In this document: piece after piece, positions 1 through 7,601 of the stretch | Layout of the letters: each line of letters begins with the position of its first letter | Numbering within the stretch: the first letter of the stretch is position 1 | NCBI GenBank assembly: GCA_016296655.1 | Contig: JAEDIW010000024.1 | Span: forward strand, 1 to 39,399 | Length of the DNA stretch: 39,399 nucleotides | Direction of reading: 5' to 3' | Origin: Treponema sp. | GTDB lineage: Bacteria; Spirochaetota; Spirochaetia; Treponematales; Treponemataceae | Position numbers and translations under genes: made by a program | Notes under the pieces: model-generated | Seen by the model: the letters and a program-made list of their open reading frames with translations, nothing else | Told to the model about the DNA's origin: nothing | Database searches by the model: none

Positions 1-43
1 CACTGATACCGATATTTCTCATTTTTGAAATATCAAAAGCCAT
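1..43 (-). CDS. fusA: Elongation factor G, N-terminal fragment (window edge)
   Basis: Only the first 14 codons are inside the window. They read MAFDISKMRNIGIS, the usual start of bacterial EF-G just before its first GTP-binding motif (AHIDSGKTT, outside the window). EF-G is the GTPase that drives ribosomal translocation. An AGAGGT Shine-Dalgarno lies 7 nt upstream of the ATG (about 50-56), which supports this start. The gene is divergent from the TRAP operon. The short fragment leaves a small chance that it is a paralogous EF-G-like protein. Confidence 0.82.
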   Translation of the reverse strand, partial: MAFDISKMRNIGIS

Positions 44-124
44 ATTGTTACCTCTCAAAAATAATTTCCATATAAAAGATGCTTGTGAATGAAAAGACGA
101 ACAAGCCTTTTACCGTGTCTTTCG

Positions 125-153
125 ATAATAACGAAAAAATGTGATTTGTTCAA
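125..153 (-). promoter_or_regulatory. Sigma-70 promoter for fusA
   Basis: On the minus strand, TTGAAC (153-148) and TATTAT (130-125) are separated by exactly 17 nt. The predicted start near 118 would give a leader of about 75 nt before the fusA ATG. Prediction from sequence only. Confidence 0.6.
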
Positions 154-224
154 CTATATGCTTGCATGAGCTGTAAAATATGATGTTTTTTTTATTGCGT
201 TATAGAAGAACTCATGTTAGTATT

Positions 225-253
225 TTGTAAAGAGAATGTTAATTCTTTATAAA
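225..253 (+). promoter_or_regulatory. Sigma-70 promoter upstream of dctP
   Basis: TTGTAA (225-230), a 17-nt spacer, and TATAAA (248-253). The predicted start is near 260, about 195 nt before dctP, so the transcript would contain the long hairpin at 312-386. Confidence 0.6.
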
Positions 254-311
254 TGAAGGGAAAATACTTTCATAAGGTGAAGGTCATAGTTTCTGTTTTT
301 GAGATGGTTGG

Positions 312-386
312 AGTGAAACAGATGCCTGGAATTTCTATTACTTGAAAAGTATTAGGACAGGTGTCTTCGTTTCACTTTTTGTTTTT
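312..386 (+). terminator. Long terminator-like hairpin in the dctP leader (attenuator or small-RNA end)
   Basis: Three nested helices: AGTGAAAC (312-319) with GTTTCACT (369-376); AGATGCCTG with CAGGTGTCT using two G-U pairs; and CTATTACTT with AAGTATTAG (one mismatch) closing a 3-nt loop. A T-rich tail (TTTTTGTTTTT, 376-386) follows at once. The hairpin lies between the promoter at 225-253 and the dctP ATG. It cannot end an upstream plus-strand gene, because fusA runs the other way. It is therefore either a transcription attenuator for the TRAP operon or the 3' end of a ~125-nt small RNA. The ligand, if any, is unknown. Confidence 0.6.
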
Positions 387-453
387 AAGGCAGTCTGTGA
401 AATTCTTTGTCGGTTTTCTAAATTCGATAATTCTATAAGGAGGAATTATAAAA

Positions 454-1458
454 ATGAAAAAACTTATTAAATCTGTAATGCTGGGTCTTGCTGTTTTTGG
501 CGCTGTGTCAGCAGCTTTTGCTGCTCCAAAAGGTAAGGCAAAGTCTCTCATTCTTGCTACAAAGTTTCTTGACTCAGAAGAAACAGCAATCTCTCTTAGA
601 AAAGTAGAAAAAGCTATCAATGAACGCGGAAAGTCCTGCAATTTGAGCATCAAGATGTATCCTGGTCTTACTTATGCAAAAGCTGCTGACTGTATGGAAC
701 AGATTACTCAGGGCGCAAATGTTATTTCTTGCGATGGAATCAACTTTATTGCTGAATATGTTCCTGACTATGATGCTGTAACAGGACCTATGCTTTATGC
801 TAATATGGCAGAATATCTTGCCATGACAAAGACAAAGCTTGTTCAGGATTTGAATGTAAAAGCTGCTAAACAGGGAATCCACATTCTTTCACTTGATTAT
901 GTATTTGGTTTCCGCAGCATGATGACAAACAAGGTAATTGCAAAGCCTGCTGATATGAAAGGTTTGAAAATCCGTGTTCCTGAATCAAAAGTTTATGCAT
1001 ATACTCTTGAAGCTCTGGGAGCTACACCAATTGCCATGCCTTATACAGAAACTTATTCAGCTATTCAGCAGAAAGTTATTGATGGTGTTGAAGGTTCAAT
1101 TTCTACATACTGGGGAACAAAACAGTATGAAAACGTAAAGAATTATTCTCTTACAAACCATATTCTGGCTGTATCTGGTATTGCAATGTCTGAAAGCTAC
1201 TGGAAAAAACTTACAAAAGAGCAGCAGCAGATTCTTACAGAAGAGTTTGCAAATGGTGCAAAAGACCTTTACGACGTAACAATGGCAAAAGAAGGCGAAA
1301 TGCTCAAAAAACTTGAAGGCGTTGGTGTAAAACTAAATACTGTAGATACTCCTGCTTTTTCAAAGGCTTGTGCTCCAGTTTATGACAAATTCCCAAAATG
1401 GACACCAGGAATTTTTGACAAGATTCAGGCTGAACTTACAAAAATCCGTGCAAAATAA
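454..1458 (+). CDS. dctP: TRAP transporter substrate-binding protein (DctP family)
   Basis: A 334-residue periplasmic solute receptor of a tripartite ATP-independent transporter. It starts with a standard signal peptide (basic start, hydrophobic 9-23, AFA-type cleavage before APKGKAK). DctP features include the GLKIRVPES segment, whose Arg174 is at the place where the family binds the substrate carboxylate, and the ETYSAIQQKVIDGVEG stretch. Length is normal. AAGGAGG lies 10 nt before the ATG. The membrane genes dctQ and dctM follow on the same strand after a 385-bp gap with a strong terminator, so the receptor is probably made in excess. The substrate cannot be inferred; an organic acid is the family norm. 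Confidence 0.93.
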   Translation: MKKLIKSVMLGLAVFGAVSAAFAAPKGKAKSLILATKFLDSEETAISLRKVEKAINERGKSCNLSIKMYPGLTYAKAADCMEQITQGANVISCDGINFIAEYVPDYDAVTGPMLYANMAEYLAMTKTKLVQDLNVKAAKQGIHILSLDYVFGFRSMMTNKVIAKPADMKGLKIRVPESKVYAYTLEALGATPIAMPYTETYSAIQQKVIDGVEGSISTYWGTKQYENVKNYSLTNHILAVSGIAMSESYWKKLTKEQQQILTEEFANGAKDLYDVTMAKEGEMLKKLEGVGVKLNTVDTPAFSKACAPVYDKFPKWTPGIFDKIQAELTKIRAK

Positions 1459-1498
1459 GGCTGTTGCCTGATGTTTTGGTTTTAAGGCATTTCAAATG

Positions 1499-1523
1499 CT
1501 TAAGGCATTTCTGATGCCTTAAA
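1499..1523 (+). terminator. Small hairpin after dctP
   Basis: AAGGCAT and ATGCCTT pair around a 5-nt loop just downstream of dctP, next to a partial copy of the same AAGGCATTT motif. It has only a weak T-run and may be part of the two-step termination signal that the hairpin at 1578 completes. Confidence 0.35.
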
Positions 1524-1577
1524 ATAGCCGGGTTAGTTTTTCAGGCAAAACGAGTCTGGCCTGGCTGCTTTGAAAAA

Positions 1578-1620
1578 CCGCATGCCTTGAAATTTTTTTT
1601 ATGGCATGTGGCTTTTTTTT
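1578..1620 (+). terminator. Rho-independent terminator between dctP and dctQ
   Basis: CCGCATGCC (1578-1586) pairs with GGCATGTGG (1603-1611), with one G-U pair, and eight T residues follow. Its place between the receptor gene and the permease genes suggests partial termination that sets receptor above permease. Confidence 0.75.
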
Positions 1621-1635
1621 CGGTAGCATGAAAAA

Positions 1636-1712
1636 GGAACTGTTCTAAAAGTAAAGTTCATAGTGCTGATGCTGAAATAAATTCAGCAAGACAGAACTAA
1701 TCAGGCAGTTCC
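1636..1712 (-). repeat. Dispersed palindromic repeat, copy D (family 1)
   Basis: Inverted copy of the element also found at 10317-10391, 16353-16473 and 36854-36947. It carries the shared 17-mer CTATGAACTTTACTTTT and the TTCTGTCTTGCTGAAT core. Its ends are GGAACTG and CAGTTCC, where copies A and B have GGGGCTG and CAGCCCC: the end pairing is kept although the bases changed. It has no coding capacity. Confidence 0.75.
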
Positions 1713-1843
1713 AGCATGCTGTTTTAACGGTTTGCCGTTGCATCAGTTAAAAAAAATATCTGCTGGGAGTTTTTGCCGTTTGTTTTTCATAAAGCCGGCG
1801 GTACAAGTTTCTGCATTAATAAAATAATTACAGGAGGTCAACA

Positions 1844-2350
1844 GTGAAATTCGATAAAAAAGACATTTTGTCTAACTTTGAGCTGTATCTTGGCGGTTTG
1901 TTTATCTCTTGCACTGTTATCATTACTATTATAAACGTTTTTACGCGTTATTGTTTGGGATTCACTTTTTTCTGGAATCAGGAAGTTGCATTAATAGGTT
2001 TTGTATGGACGATTTTCCTTGGTGCAGCCGGTGCTTTTAAGCATAAAATGATGATGGGTGTTGATTTTCTTCTGCAGGTTACGCATGGTAGAACTAGAAA
2101 AGTAATCCGGCTGGCTGGCAGTCTTTTTGTGCTGCTCATTGCAGCAACAATGCTGTGCCTTTCTTCATCATATATTTTAAAGAGTAGAAAAGTTACTCCA
2201 GTATTAGAGATTTCATATAAATGGCTTAACTTGAGTATTATCATTGCATTTGTTTTGATGACAATTTATGCAGCATATAATGTTTTCAATGAAATTCTTA
2301 TTTTTATGGGAAAAAAGACTGAACCGTCTTTAATTCAGGAGGAAAAATAA
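1844..2350 (+). CDS. dctQ: TRAP transporter small permease subunit (DctQ family)
   Basis: A 168-residue inner-membrane protein with four hydrophobic segments (about 17-38, 47-65, 88-108, 128-148), the layout of DctQ subunits. It forms the membrane complex with DctM. The start is GTG, chosen because CAGGAGG sits 8 nt upstream (1831-1837). Its TAA overlaps the dctM ATG by one base (TAATG), so translation of the two permease subunits is probably coupled. Assignment rests on length, topology and context, because this family is poorly conserved. Confidence 0.88.
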   Translation: MKFDKKDILSNFELYLGGLFISCTVIITIINVFTRYCLGFTFFWNQEVALIGFVWTIFLGAAGAFKHKMMMGVDFLLQVTHGRTRKVIRLAGSLFVLLIAATMLCLSSSYILKSRKVTPVLEISYKWLNLSIIIAFVLMTIYAAYNVFNEILIFMGKKTEPSLIQEEK

Positions 2351-3684
2351 TGATTTTTACTCATCCAATGTTTCCGATTTTTGTGCTGTTCTTCCTGTTT
2401 TTCATGAATGTGCCTATTGCTCTTTCATTGATAGGTTCAACACTTTATTATTTTGTATTCATTAACAATAATATGCCTACAAGTCTGGTTATTCAGCAGT
2501 TTGTTTCAGCTGTTGAATCTTTCCCGTATCTTGCAGTTCCATTTTTTATCATGCTTGGTTCTGTAATGAATTATTCGGGTTTGAGCGACAGGCTTATGGA
2601 TTTTGCAGAAGTTCTTGCAGGCCATTTGAAAGGTGGTCTTGCACAGGTAAACTGTGTTCTTTCTGCTTTAATGGGCGGTATTTCCGGCTCTGCAAATGCT
2701 GATGCTGCTATGGAGTCAAAAATTCTGGTTCCTGCCATGCTGAATAAAGGCATGCCTTTGGATTTTAGTGCGGCTGTTACGGCTGCATCTTCATCTGTTT
2801 CTCCTGTTATTCCGCCTGGAAACAACCTGATTATGTATGCCTTGATTGCAAATGTAACTGTAGGCGATATGTTCCTTGCAGGTTACACACCTGGAATCAT
2901 GATGACAATCGCCTTGATGATTGCGGTTTATTTTATTGCGTGCAAACATAATTATGCTCCTAGCCGCGAAAAGATGGCTTCTCCTGTTGAAATTTTGAGG
3001 CAGGCATTTAAATCTATCTTTGCATTGTGCATTCCGTTTGTAATCATTCTGGGTATGCGTCTTGGAATTTGTACTCCTACTGAAGCCGGTGGTGTTGCAG
3101 TTCTTTTTGCTGTAGTTATTGGTGCTTTTGCCTACGGAAAACTTAAGGTTAAACATATTCCAATTATATTGAAAGAAACTGTTCAGAGTACTGGTTCTGT
3201 AATGATTATTATTGCAGCTGCAAAGGCATTTGGCTTTTATATGTCATGTGAATCAATCCCTGAGATGATAACAAAAACTTTGCTGGGAATGACTCAGAAT
3301 AAATTCCTGCTGCTGATGATAATTAACATTGTTCTGCTGATTATCGGTATGTTCATTGAAGGCGGTGCAGCCCTTATTATTCTGGCTCCTCTGCTTGTTC
3401 CTGCCGTAATGAGCCGTGGTGTTGATCCTCTGCATTTTGGTGTAATTATTATTGTAAATATTATGATTGGTGGACTTACACCGCCGTTTGGTTCAATGAT
3501 GTTTACAGTATGTTCTATTGTAAACTGCCGCTTTGACAAGTTTATCAAGCAAGTCTGGCCGTTTATTTTTGCGCTGCTTGTAGTTTTGGTTCTGTGTACG
3601 TATTCAGAAAATATTGCGCTGGCTATTCCGAAGTTGTTTGGTTACCAGCCAATTCATAATGGACTTCAGGCTCTTGCGGGTTAG
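2350..3684 (+). CDS. dctM: TRAP transporter large permease subunit (DctM family)
   Basis: A 444-residue polytopic membrane protein with the DctM pattern: SLIGSTLYYF near the start, MLGSVMNYSGLSDRLMDFAEVLAGHLKGGLAQVN, then GGISGSANADAAMESKILVPAM and PVIPPGNNLIMYA. It carries the solute path and uses the sodium or proton gradient. AGGAGG lies 7 nt before the ATG, inside the end of dctQ. A strong terminator follows at 3731-3768, which closes the operon. Confidence 0.94.
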   Translation: MIFTHPMFPIFVLFFLFFMNVPIALSLIGSTLYYFVFINNNMPTSLVIQQFVSAVESFPYLAVPFFIMLGSVMNYSGLSDRLMDFAEVLAGHLKGGLAQVNCVLSALMGGISGSANADAAMESKILVPAMLNKGMPLDFSAAVTAASSSVSPVIPPGNNLIMYALIANVTVGDMFLAGYTPGIMMTIALMIAVYFIACKHNYAPSREKMASPVEILRQAFKSIFALCIPFVIILGMRLGICTPTEAGGVAVLFAVVIGAFAYGKLKVKHIPIILKETVQSTGSVMIIIAAAKAFGFYMSCESIPEMITKTLLGMTQNKFLLLMIINIVLLIIGMFIEGGAALIILAPLLVPAVMSRGVDPLHFGVIIIVNIMIGGLTPPFGSMMFTVCSIVNCRFDKFIKQVWPFIFALLVVLVLCTYSENIALAIPKLFGYQPIHNGLQALAG

Positions 3685-3730
3685 GAAAAGCAGAAAACTG
3701 TTGTAAAGTTTCTGCGGATTTTATGCTGAA

Positions 3731-3768
3731 AGCTGCTTCTGCTGATTTGGTGGAAGCGGCTTTTTTTT
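3731..3768 (+). terminator. Rho-independent terminator of the dctPQM operon
   Basis: AGCTGCTTC (3731-3739) pairs with GAAGCGGCT (3753-3761) over nine positions with one T-G pair, followed by eight T residues. Confidence 0.8.
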
Positions 3769-3880
3769 GCGATGGGCAAATGCTGATTGCCGATGCCACT
3801 ACGCCAGATTGTAGTGGTGCCGGAGGCAGTGCGCAGCACCGAAGCCACGAAAAGCTGGATTTGCAGATTCGTTACGTCCA
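3769..3880. repeat. GC-rich intergenic element, diverged relative of the 160-bp repeat
   Basis: This GC-rich stretch between dctM and gatB begins GCGATGG and contains GCAGTGCGCAGCA followed by GAAGCCAC, all also present in the repeats at 17409 and 22551. In between lies its own hairpin, CCACTAC/GTAGTGG (about 3797-3820). A small open frame across it has no Shine-Dalgarno and is not called. Confidence 0.45.
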
Positions 3881-3901
3881 AAAGAAAAATAAAATAAAAG
3901 A

Positions 3902-3930
3902 TTGTTCAATTAAGAAAAAATCGGTATACT
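3902..3930 (+). promoter_or_regulatory. Sigma-70 promoter for gatB
   Basis: TTGTTC (3902-3907), a 17-nt spacer, and TATACT (3925-3930). The predicted start is near 3937, giving a short leader that contains the GATGAGG Shine-Dalgarno. Confidence 0.7.
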
Positions 3931-3955
3931 AGCGGATATATCTGATGAGGATTTT

Positions 3956-5491
3956 ATGGGTATTGATAAATATGAAATTGTAATTGGCTGTGAAATTCAT
4001 ACGCAGCTTTTGACGAAGACAAAGGCTTTTTGTGCATGCGAAAATCGTTATGGGGGAATGCCTGATACGCGCGTTTGTCCTGTATGTCTGGGACTTCCGG
4101 GGGCTATGCCGCGTGTAAGCAAAGGTTATGTTGAGCTTGGTGCTGTTGCCGGGCAGGCTTTGAACTGTAAAATTGCCCGTTTTACGAAATTTGACAGAAA
4201 GCATTATTTTTACCCGGATTTGGCAAAGGGTTATCAGATTACTCAGTATGATATTCCGCTGTGCGCTGACGGTTATGTTGATTTGCCTCTCATGCACTTT
4301 CCAAAAAATGAACAGCCTGACGGTGAAAAATTCCGTCCGGTAAACTTTTTGGGGGAAAACTGCATAATTGATGGAAAGTACCGCCGTATCCGTGTGGAAA
4401 GGATTCATCTTGAAGAGGACGTTGGAAAGTCTTTGCATCTTCAGGGTTCTCATTCCTACATTGATTATAACCGTTGTGGTACACCGCTGATTGAAATTGT
4501 TACAAAGCCTGATATTTCCAGTCCTGATGAAGCAGCGCTTTTCATGCAGACGGTTCAGGAAATCTTGCGTTATGTAAAAGTAACGAAGGGAAATCTGGAA
4601 GAAGGAAATATGCGCTGCGATGCAAACATAAACTTAAATGTTTGGGAAGATGGCAAGCTTTATCATACTCCTATTTCTGAAATAAAAAACCTTAACTCTT
4701 TCAGGGCAATCCGCGATGCCTGTGCTTATGAGGCTCAGAGACAGCTTAAGGAATTTGAAACTGACCGGCAGGAATTTAATCCTGGCTATAAAAATACAAT
4801 GAACTGGGACGAAGAAAAAGGTGTAACTTCGGTTATGCGCACAAAGAATTCTTTTGTTGATTATCGGTTTGTTGTTGAGCCTGATATTAAGCCGTTCAGT
4901 GTAAGCGAAGAATTGATTGAAAATGCCCGTAAGGCTGTAGGCGAACTGCCTGAAGCTAAAAGAAACCGTTTCAAAAGCGAATATGGATTGAGCGATTTTG
5001 ATGTTGAAACTTTGACTTCTAGCCGTGAACTTGCTCTGTGGTTTGAAGAGGCTGCCAGAAAATCTAAGAATGCAAAACGCGTTGCCAATCTGATTCTGTC
5101 TGAGCTGATGGCTGTTTTGAATGAAAAGAATCTTACGATTGTTGATGTAAAAATTACGCCTGAGCATATTGCTGAACTTGCTGATGCACTTGATTCAAAC
5201 AAGATTACAAGTAAGCAGGGAAAAGATGTTTTTGCAAAAATGCTTGAATCTGGGGCTTTGCCGTCTGCAATTATAAAGGAAGAAGGGCTTGAACAGGTGA
5301 GTGATGCCGGCGCAATTGAAAAGATTGTCGATGAGGTAATTGCTTCTAATCCGAAGGCTCTTGCAGACTATAAAGGCGGTAAAACGAATGTTGTAGGCTG
5401 GCTCATGGGGCAGGTTATGAAGCTGTCGCATGGAAAGGCCAATCCAAAGCAGGCGACTGAGCTTTTGAACAAAAAACTGTCTGCAATGTAG
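3956..5491 (+). CDS. gatB: Aspartyl/glutamyl-tRNA(Asn/Gln) amidotransferase subunit B
   Basis: A 511-residue GatB. The start MGIDKYEIVIGCEIHTQL is the family signature, followed by FCACENRYGG and VCPVCLGLPGAMPRVS with the zinc-binding Cys pairs. LEEDVGKS, SYIDYNRCGTPLIEIVT and GNLEEGNMRCDANI are also typical, and the C-terminal ~150 residues are the tRNA-binding helical and YqeY-like part. GatCAB amidates Glu-tRNA(Gln) and/or Asp-tRNA(Asn) in the cytoplasm. gatC and gatA are not adjacent, so the complex is encoded at scattered sites here. It has its own promoter and a convergent terminator toward uvrB. Confidence 0.96.
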   Translation: MGIDKYEIVIGCEIHTQLLTKTKAFCACENRYGGMPDTRVCPVCLGLPGAMPRVSKGYVELGAVAGQALNCKIARFTKFDRKHYFYPDLAKGYQITQYDIPLCADGYVDLPLMHFPKNEQPDGEKFRPVNFLGENCIIDGKYRRIRVERIHLEEDVGKSLHLQGSHSYIDYNRCGTPLIEIVTKPDISSPDEAALFMQTVQEILRYVKVTKGNLEEGNMRCDANINLNVWEDGKLYHTPISEIKNLNSFRAIRDACAYEAQRQLKEFETDRQEFNPGYKNTMNWDEEKGVTSVMRTKNSFVDYRFVVEPDIKPFSVSEELIENARKAVGELPEAKRNRFKSEYGLSDFDVETLTSSRELALWFEEAARKSKNAKRVANLILSELMAVLNEKNLTIVDVKITPEHIAELADALDSNKITSKQGKDVFAKMLESGALPSAIIKEEGLEQVSDAGAIEKIVDEVIASNPKALADYKGGKTNVVGWLMGQVMKLSHGKANPKQATELLNKKLSAM

Positions 5492-5536
5492 TGATTGTAT
5501 TCAGTTTCTGCTGAAAAAATTTAAATTGAGTGAAAT

Positions 5537-5585
5537 GCCGGTTAAAGAATAGAAAGATTTTCATATTTTTTAGCCGGCTTTTTTT
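5537..5585 (+). terminator. Terminator between gatB and uvrB
   Basis: A 15-position stem with two G-T pairs: the left arm starts GCCGGTTAAA at 5537 and the right arm ends TTAGCCGGC at 5578. The loop is 12 nt and a T-run (5579-5585) follows on the plus strand. It ends gatB. The convergent uvrB message may use the same hairpin with a weaker tail. Confidence 0.82.
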
Positions 5586-7581
5586 ATTTGCCGTACTGTT
5601 CTTCTATTTCTTTTATCTGGTCGCGGACGGCTGCTGCTTTTTCGTATTCCAGGGCTTCTGCAAATTCTTCCATCTGTTTTTTGAGTGCTGCAATTAGTTT
5701 TTTGCGCTGAGCTGGCACAAAAAGATTTGCGGATTTTTTGAGTACGGAAACTTCTATTTCAATGTCTTCCTTTGCTTCTTTTTCCTGTCGGACAAGAATG
5801 TCTTCAACGGCTTTTTTGATTGTTTTTGGGGTGATTCCGTGTTCCTTATTGTAGGCTTCTTGAACTGAGCGGCGATAGCGGGTTTCATCGATTGCTTCTT
5901 TCATTGCATCGCTCATGCGGTCTGCATACATTACGACTTTGCCTTCTGCATTTCGGGCTGCACGGCCTATAATCTGAATCAGACTGGTTGAACTTCTGAG
6001 GAATCCTATTTTGTCGGCATCAAGAATGGCAATAAATGTAACTTCTGGCAGGTCAATGCCTTCGCGCAAAAGGTTGATTCCTATAAGAACGTCAAACTCT
6101 CCGGCACGCAGTCCTTTCAAAATTTCTACGCGTTCAAAGGTTTCTACTTCGCTATGGATGTATTTTACCTTTAGGCCAAGCTCTGTCAGGTAGTTTGTCA
6201 GGTCTTCTGCCATTTTTTTTGTAAGGGTCAGGACAAGCGAGCGTTCATCTTTTGCAATGCGTGCCTTGATTTCTTTGTAAATGTCTTCCATCTGGCCTTC
6301 GCTTGGCCGAACTTCAATTTCTGGATCCAGCAGCCCTGTAGGTCTGATAAGCTGTTCTACTATCTGGCTGCTTTGCTCAATTTCCTGTTTGCGCGGTGTT
6401 GCTGTTACGTAAATAACCTGATTGAGTTTTTTGCTGAATTCTTCAAATTTAAGGGGGCGGTTGTCCAATGCACTTGGCAGGCGAAAACCGAAATTTATAA
6501 GGTTTTGCTTGCGGCTGCGGTCGCCTTCGTACATAGCCCCGATTTGAGGAACAGAAACGTGGGCTTCATCAATCAAACATAAAAAATCATCTGGAAAATA
6601 ATGCAGCAAGGTTGCAGGAGGATCGCCTCTTCTGCGGTTTGCAATCGGACCTGAATAATTTTCGATGCCAGAACAGTAGCCCATTTCTTTCATCATTTCA
6701 ATGTCATAGGTTGTGCGGGTTTTCAGGCGTTCAGCTTCAAGAAGTTTTCCTTCTGCCTGAAATCTTGCAACAGATTCTTCCATTTCAGATTGAATTCGTT
6801 CTGTTGCCTGTAAAAGCATGTCATGTGGAACAACAAAGTGTTTTGCCGGATAAAAGACTGTTTCGTCAAGACGTTCAGTTATTTCGCCTGTCAGAACATT
6901 GAATCGTGAAATTTTTACGATTTCATCCCAGTCCAGCTCGATTCTGTAGGCTTCGTCTGTTTCCATGTAAGCCGGGTAAACTTCCAGAACATCGCCGCGA
7001 ATCCTGAAATTTCCCCTGTCTAGAACTGCGTCATTGCGCGAATATTGCAGGGAAATCAAATCTTTTGCAAATTTCTGAATGTCCAGAGTCTGAGATTTTT
7101 CCAGATGAATCCGCATTTCCTTGTATAAATCCGGCATGCCAAGACCGTAAATGCATGAAACGGTTGCAACAACAATTACATCGCGACGTTCCATGAGGCT
7201 GTATGTTGCAGAAAGACGTAGCCGGTCAATTTCTGCATTTATTGAAGCATCTTTTTCAATGTATAAATCTCTGGCAGGAACATAGGCTTCAGGCTGATAA
7301 TAGTCGTAGTATGAAACAAAGTATTCTACGGCATTATCTGGAAAGAATCCTTTGAATTCCCTGTATAGCTGTGCGGAAAGTGTTTTGTTGTGACTGATAA
7401 TCAAGGTTGGCCGCTGAACAGCTTCGATTATTTTTGCCATTGTAAAAGTTTTGCCGCTACCTGTTACTCCTTTTAAAGTCTGGTATCTGTCTCCGCGCAG
7501 GAAACCTTCGGCCAGTCGTTTAATGGCTTGAGGCTGATCCCCTGAGGGTTCGTAAGGTGAAACTACATGGAATTTTCTCAT
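5584..7581 (-). CDS. uvrB: Excinuclease ABC subunit B
   Basis: A 665-residue UvrB, the damage-verifying helicase-like subunit of nucleotide excision repair. Walker A is GVTGSGKT (38-45). The beta-hairpin that clamps DNA is YYDYYQPEAYVP (91-102). DEAH lies in LIDEAHVSVP, the TATPRKQE motif follows, and helicase motifs V and VI are GINLLREGIDLPE and QIIGRAARN. The UVR domain (KKQMEEFAEALEYEKAAAVRDQI) that contacts UvrC is at the C-terminus. GGAGAT precedes the ATG. The gene starts 20 nt after the HtrA-type protease gene and is probably in its operon. uvrA and uvrC are not in the window. Confidence 0.97.
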   Translation of the reverse strand: MRKFHVVSPYEPSGDQPQAIKRLAEGFLRGDRYQTLKGVTGSGKTFTMAKIIEAVQRPTLIISHNKTLSAQLYREFKGFFPDNAVEYFVSYYDYYQPEAYVPARDLYIEKDASINAEIDRLRLSATYSLMERRDVIVVATVSCIYGLGMPDLYKEMRIHLEKSQTLDIQKFAKDLISLQYSRNDAVLDRGNFRIRGDVLEVYPAYMETDEAYRIELDWDEIVKISRFNVLTGEITERLDETVFYPAKHFVVPHDMLLQATERIQSEMEESVARFQAEGKLLEAERLKTRTTYDIEMMKEMGYCSGIENYSGPIANRRRGDPPATLLHYFPDDFLCLIDEAHVSVPQIGAMYEGDRSRKQNLINFGFRLPSALDNRPLKFEEFSKKLNQVIYVTATPRKQEIEQSSQIVEQLIRPTGLLDPEIEVRPSEGQMEDIYKEIKARIAKDERSLVLTLTKKMAEDLTNYLTELGLKVKYIHSEVETFERVEILKGLRAGEFDVLIGINLLREGIDLPEVTFIAILDADKIGFLRSSTSLIQIIGRAARNAEGKVVMYADRMSDAMKEAIDETRYRRSVQEAYNKEHGITPKTIKKAVEDILVRQEKEAKEDIEIEVSVLKKSANLFVPAQRKKLIAALKKQMEEFAEALEYEKAAAVRDQIKEIEEQYGK

Positions 7582-7601
7582 AATATCTCCGTTTTTAGAT
7601 T

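Noticed and set aside
3723..3932. 69-codon frame between dctM and gatB
   Set aside because: It runs through the dctM terminator, a repeat and the gatB promoter; no ribosome-binding site.
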